Shown here: positions 7,953 through 8,845 of the stretch, one piece after another
How positions within the stretch are numbered: position 1 is the stretch's first letter
How the letters are laid out: each line of letters begins with the position of its first letter
NCBI GenBank assembly: GCA_903931355.1
Contig: CAIZCB010000488.1
Location: forward strand, 1-8,845
Length of the DNA: 8,845 bases
Source of the DNA: an uncultured Pseudomonadota bacterium
GTDB taxonomy: Bacteria > Pseudomonadota > Gammaproteobacteria > Methylococcales > Methylomonadaceae
Reading direction: 5' to 3'
Notes under the pieces: model-generated
Told to the model about the DNA's origin: nothing
What the model saw: only the letters and a program-made list of their open reading frames with translations
Database searches by the model: none
Made by a program: the position numbers and the translations under genes

Positions 7953-7983
7953 CCTTATACTGTACGTTCTGTACAGTATAAGG
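7953..7983. promoter_or_regulatory. Perfect 13-bp inverted repeat, probable antitoxin operator
   Basis: CCTTATACTGTAC (7953-7965) and GTACAGTATAAGG (7971-7983) are exact inverse complements separated by 5 bases. The repeat begins 10 bases after the dsbA stop, just before the antitoxin start, where toxin-antitoxin operons usually bind their own antitoxin. The left arm contains TATACT (7956-7961), a possible -10 box, but no good -35 was found. The right arm overlaps the AAGGAG ribosome site (7980-7985), so as RNA the hairpin could also hide it. The symmetry is certain; the operator role is inferred from position. Confidence 0.7.
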
Positions 7984-7985
7984 AG
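7980..7985 (+). promoter_or_regulatory. Strong Shine-Dalgarno that sets the antitoxin start
   Basis: AAGGAG ends 6 bases before the ATG at 7992. It supports that start over the in-frame ATG at 7944, which has no ribosome site and would translate through the palindrome. Its first four bases belong to the palindrome's right arm. Confidence 0.75.
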
Positions 7986-7991
7986 CCTCAA

Positions 7992-8261
7992 ATGTCTACC
8001 AATATCCGTTATGGATTAGAACAAGCTCGCACTCAATTACCGACTTTAGCCGCTCAAGCCAATGCCGGTATCTCTAGCATCATTACCAAACACGGCAAGC
8101 CTTACGCCGCCATTGTCCCCGCTGATGCATTGCAAAAATGGCGAACTGCCGCAGAAACTGCATCTGGAATTTTGGCGTTACGTGGCACGGGGCGTGGTTT
8201 GTGGGGTGATTCGGTTGGTCAAACCATTACTGATCTGCGTGATGAATGGGGTGATGCTTAA
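7992..8261 (+). CDS. Phd/YefM-family antitoxin of a type II toxin-antitoxin pair
   Basis: DNA-binding antitoxin of 89 aa that should neutralise the PIN-domain toxin encoded next and repress the operon. The N-terminal two thirds (about 5-50) read as a Phd/YefM fold: YGLEQARTQLPTLAAQA, then SSIITKHGKPYAAIVPADAL, with the typical ITKHGKP..AIVP strand pair. The C-terminal tail (about 61-89: ILALRGTGRGLWGD, then an acidic helix ending LRDEW) is the sort of segment that wraps the toxin. The start at 7992 is chosen from the AAGGAG site; the in-frame ATG at 7944 is rejected. The stop TAA shares one base with the toxin ATG. The palindrome just upstream fits autoregulation. Confidence 0.87.
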   Translation: MSTNIRYGLEQARTQLPTLAAQANAGISSIITKHGKPYAAIVPADALQKWRTAAETASGILALRGTGRGLWGDSVGQTITDLRDEWGDA

Positions 8262-8707
8262 TGGCGGCGTCATCACCGCGTTTATGGGGCGGTCTTAGCG
8301 CTGGCGCTACTGTGATGGTCGATACTGCGCCATTTATTTACCTTCTGGAATCACACCCTCAATTTGCTGATCAATTCGTAGGCTTATTTGAAGCGGCAGC
8401 GGCGGGTGAAATCACTATCGCATTATCTACTGTTACCTTGGCGGAAGTATTGACTGGGCCATTTAAAGCCGGTCAAACCACGTTAGCCAAGCGTTATGAA
8501 AAAGCCTTGTCAAATTACAATGTGATGCCTGTCACGACGCCAATTGCCGCACTCGCTGCACAATTGCGTGCTCAATACCGTTTAAAGTTACCGGATGCAA
8601 TTCAATTAGCCACTGCTTTGGATATTGGCGCAGCGGCTTTTGTCACCCATGATCGCGATTTTTCGGCGGTGACGGGTATTGATATTTTGACCGGCGATAG
8701 CGTTTAA
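8261..8707 (+). CDS. PIN-domain ribonuclease toxin (VapC-like)
   Basis: Predicted metal-dependent ribonuclease toxin of 148 aa, inhibited by the preceding antitoxin. The acidic active-site residues of the PIN fold are all visible: D21 in VDTAPFIYLLE, E62 in TLAEVLTGP, D112 in LPDAIQLATAL, and D131 in VTHDRDF. The toxin therefore looks catalytically intact. The start at 8261 overlaps the antitoxin stop (TAATG), with GGGG (8248-8251) 9 bases upstream. A start at M19 (8315) would give a more typical short PIN N-terminus but has no ribosome site. Which RNA it cleaves cannot be told from sequence. The pairing of a Phd/YefM antitoxin with a PIN toxin is common and is usually filed under VapBC. Confidence 0.88.
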   Translation: MAASSPRLWGGLSAGATVMVDTAPFIYLLESHPQFADQFVGLFEAAAAGEITIALSTVTLAEVLTGPFKAGQTTLAKRYEKALSNYNVMPVTTPIAALAAQLRAQYRLKLPDAIQLATALDIGAAAFVTHDRDFSAVTGIDILTGDSV

Positions 8708-8753
8708 CTTTATTGCCTGCCTTATTCATGGGGCAGTGAGGATAGAACTCCGG

Positions 8754-8759
8754 TATAAT
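8754..8759 (+). promoter_or_regulatory. -10 box of rnpB promoter
   Basis: Exact TATAAT ending 7 bases before the predicted RNA 5' end at 8767, the right distance for transcription start. I find no good -35 at 16-18 bases upstream; the sequence there is G-rich. Confidence 0.7.
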
Positions 8760-8766
8760 CGCCCCC

Positions 8767-8845
8767 GAGTTGGCCGAGCAGTCGCCGTTTTATGAAAATA
8801 AAAGGGAGGAAAGTCCGGGCTCCATAGGGCAGAGTGCCAGGTAAC
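8767..8845 (+). ncRNA. rnpB: RNase P RNA (M1 RNA), 5' part, runs off window
   Basis: Catalytic RNA of RNase P, which trims the 5' leader of tRNA precursors. The first 79 bases are present. The hallmark is the conserved core block from 8804 onward: GGGAGGAAAGTCCGGGCTCC, then ATAGGGCAGAGTGCCAGGTAAC. This closely matches the bacterial type A P4/CR-I region, in E. coli followed by the same CATAGGGCAG..GTGCCAGGTAAC. Upstream, GAGTTGGCCGAGCAGTCGCC fits the P1/P2 5' strands. The P3 position is filled by a very short stem, TTTTAT-GAAA-ATAAAA (8788-8803), much smaller than the long GC-rich P3 of E. coli. The 5' end is placed from the TATAAT box. The rest of the RNA is beyond the window. Confidence 0.93.

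Noticed and set aside
7944..7991. Earlier in-frame start for the antitoxin at 7944
   Set aside because: It has no ribosome site, would translate through the operator palindrome, and the residues it adds do not resemble the Phd/YefM fold; AAGGAG supports 7992.
8258..8315. Toxin start at M19 (8315) instead of 8261
   Set aside because: There is no ribosome site before 8315, while the TAATG overlap with the antitoxin and the upstream GGGG favour 8261; not fully excluded.
8717..8736. Possible terminator hairpin after the toxin gene (CTGCC..GGCAG)
   Set aside because: Only 5 bp with a 10-base loop and no T-run; too weak to support.
1..8845. CRISPR array, tRNA genes, transposase or insertion sequence
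   Set aside because: No regularly spaced repeats, no tRNA-like cloverleaf or transposase motif was seen in reading the window.

Overview
The window looks like a stretch of gammaproteobacterial chromosome. The evidence is the engB (yihA/ysxC) - cytochrome c4 - dsbA neighbourhood, which resembles the engB-cc4-dsbA order of pseudomonads, and an rnpB 5' end that closely matches the gammaproteobacterial type A RNase P RNA. Cytochrome c maturation is by System II (ResB/CcsA) rather than CcmA-H, and base composition is moderate. A Methylococcales-like or related gammaproteobacterium would fit, but that placement is inference; no marker here fixes the genus.

Layout: (1) 1-2640, minus strand: a long open frame without stops encoding a type I restriction enzyme motor/nuclease subunit (HsdR, EcoEI-like), cut off at the left window edge. 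(2) 2641-2751: a short gap with a REP-like imperfect hairpin. (3) 2752-3357, minus: the essential ribosome-assembly GTPase EngB. (4) 3358-3469: a divergent promoter region. (5) 3470-7942, plus: a probable operon of dihaem cytochrome c4, ResB, CcsA (ResC/CcsB) and DsbA. A strong hairpin lies between c4 and resB, and ccsA and dsbA overlap by one base. (6) 7953-8707, plus: a Phd/YefM-type antitoxin and PIN-domain toxin pair, overlapping by one base and preceded by a perfect 13-bp inverted repeat that runs into the antitoxin Shine-Dalgarno. (7) 8754-8845, plus: promoter and 5' part of rnpB, cut off at the right window edge.

How the genes work together: ResB and CcsA form the haem export and ligation complex that attaches haem to periplasmic CXXCH apocytochromes. 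Cytochrome c4, encoded just upstream, is an obvious client with two such sites. DsbA, encoded just downstream, is the periplasmic thiol oxidase acting on cysteine pairs, including those of apocytochromes. The restriction gene on the left and the toxin-antitoxin pair on the right are accessory modules beside housekeeping genes (engB, rnpB). All intact frames were read through without a frameshift. I saw no tRNA, CRISPR array, transposase or unrecognised multi-gene system. The most notable items are regulatory or structural details: the antitoxin operator, the mid-operon hairpin, the very short A/T-only stem in rnpB, and the acidic linker in the c4 cytochrome.
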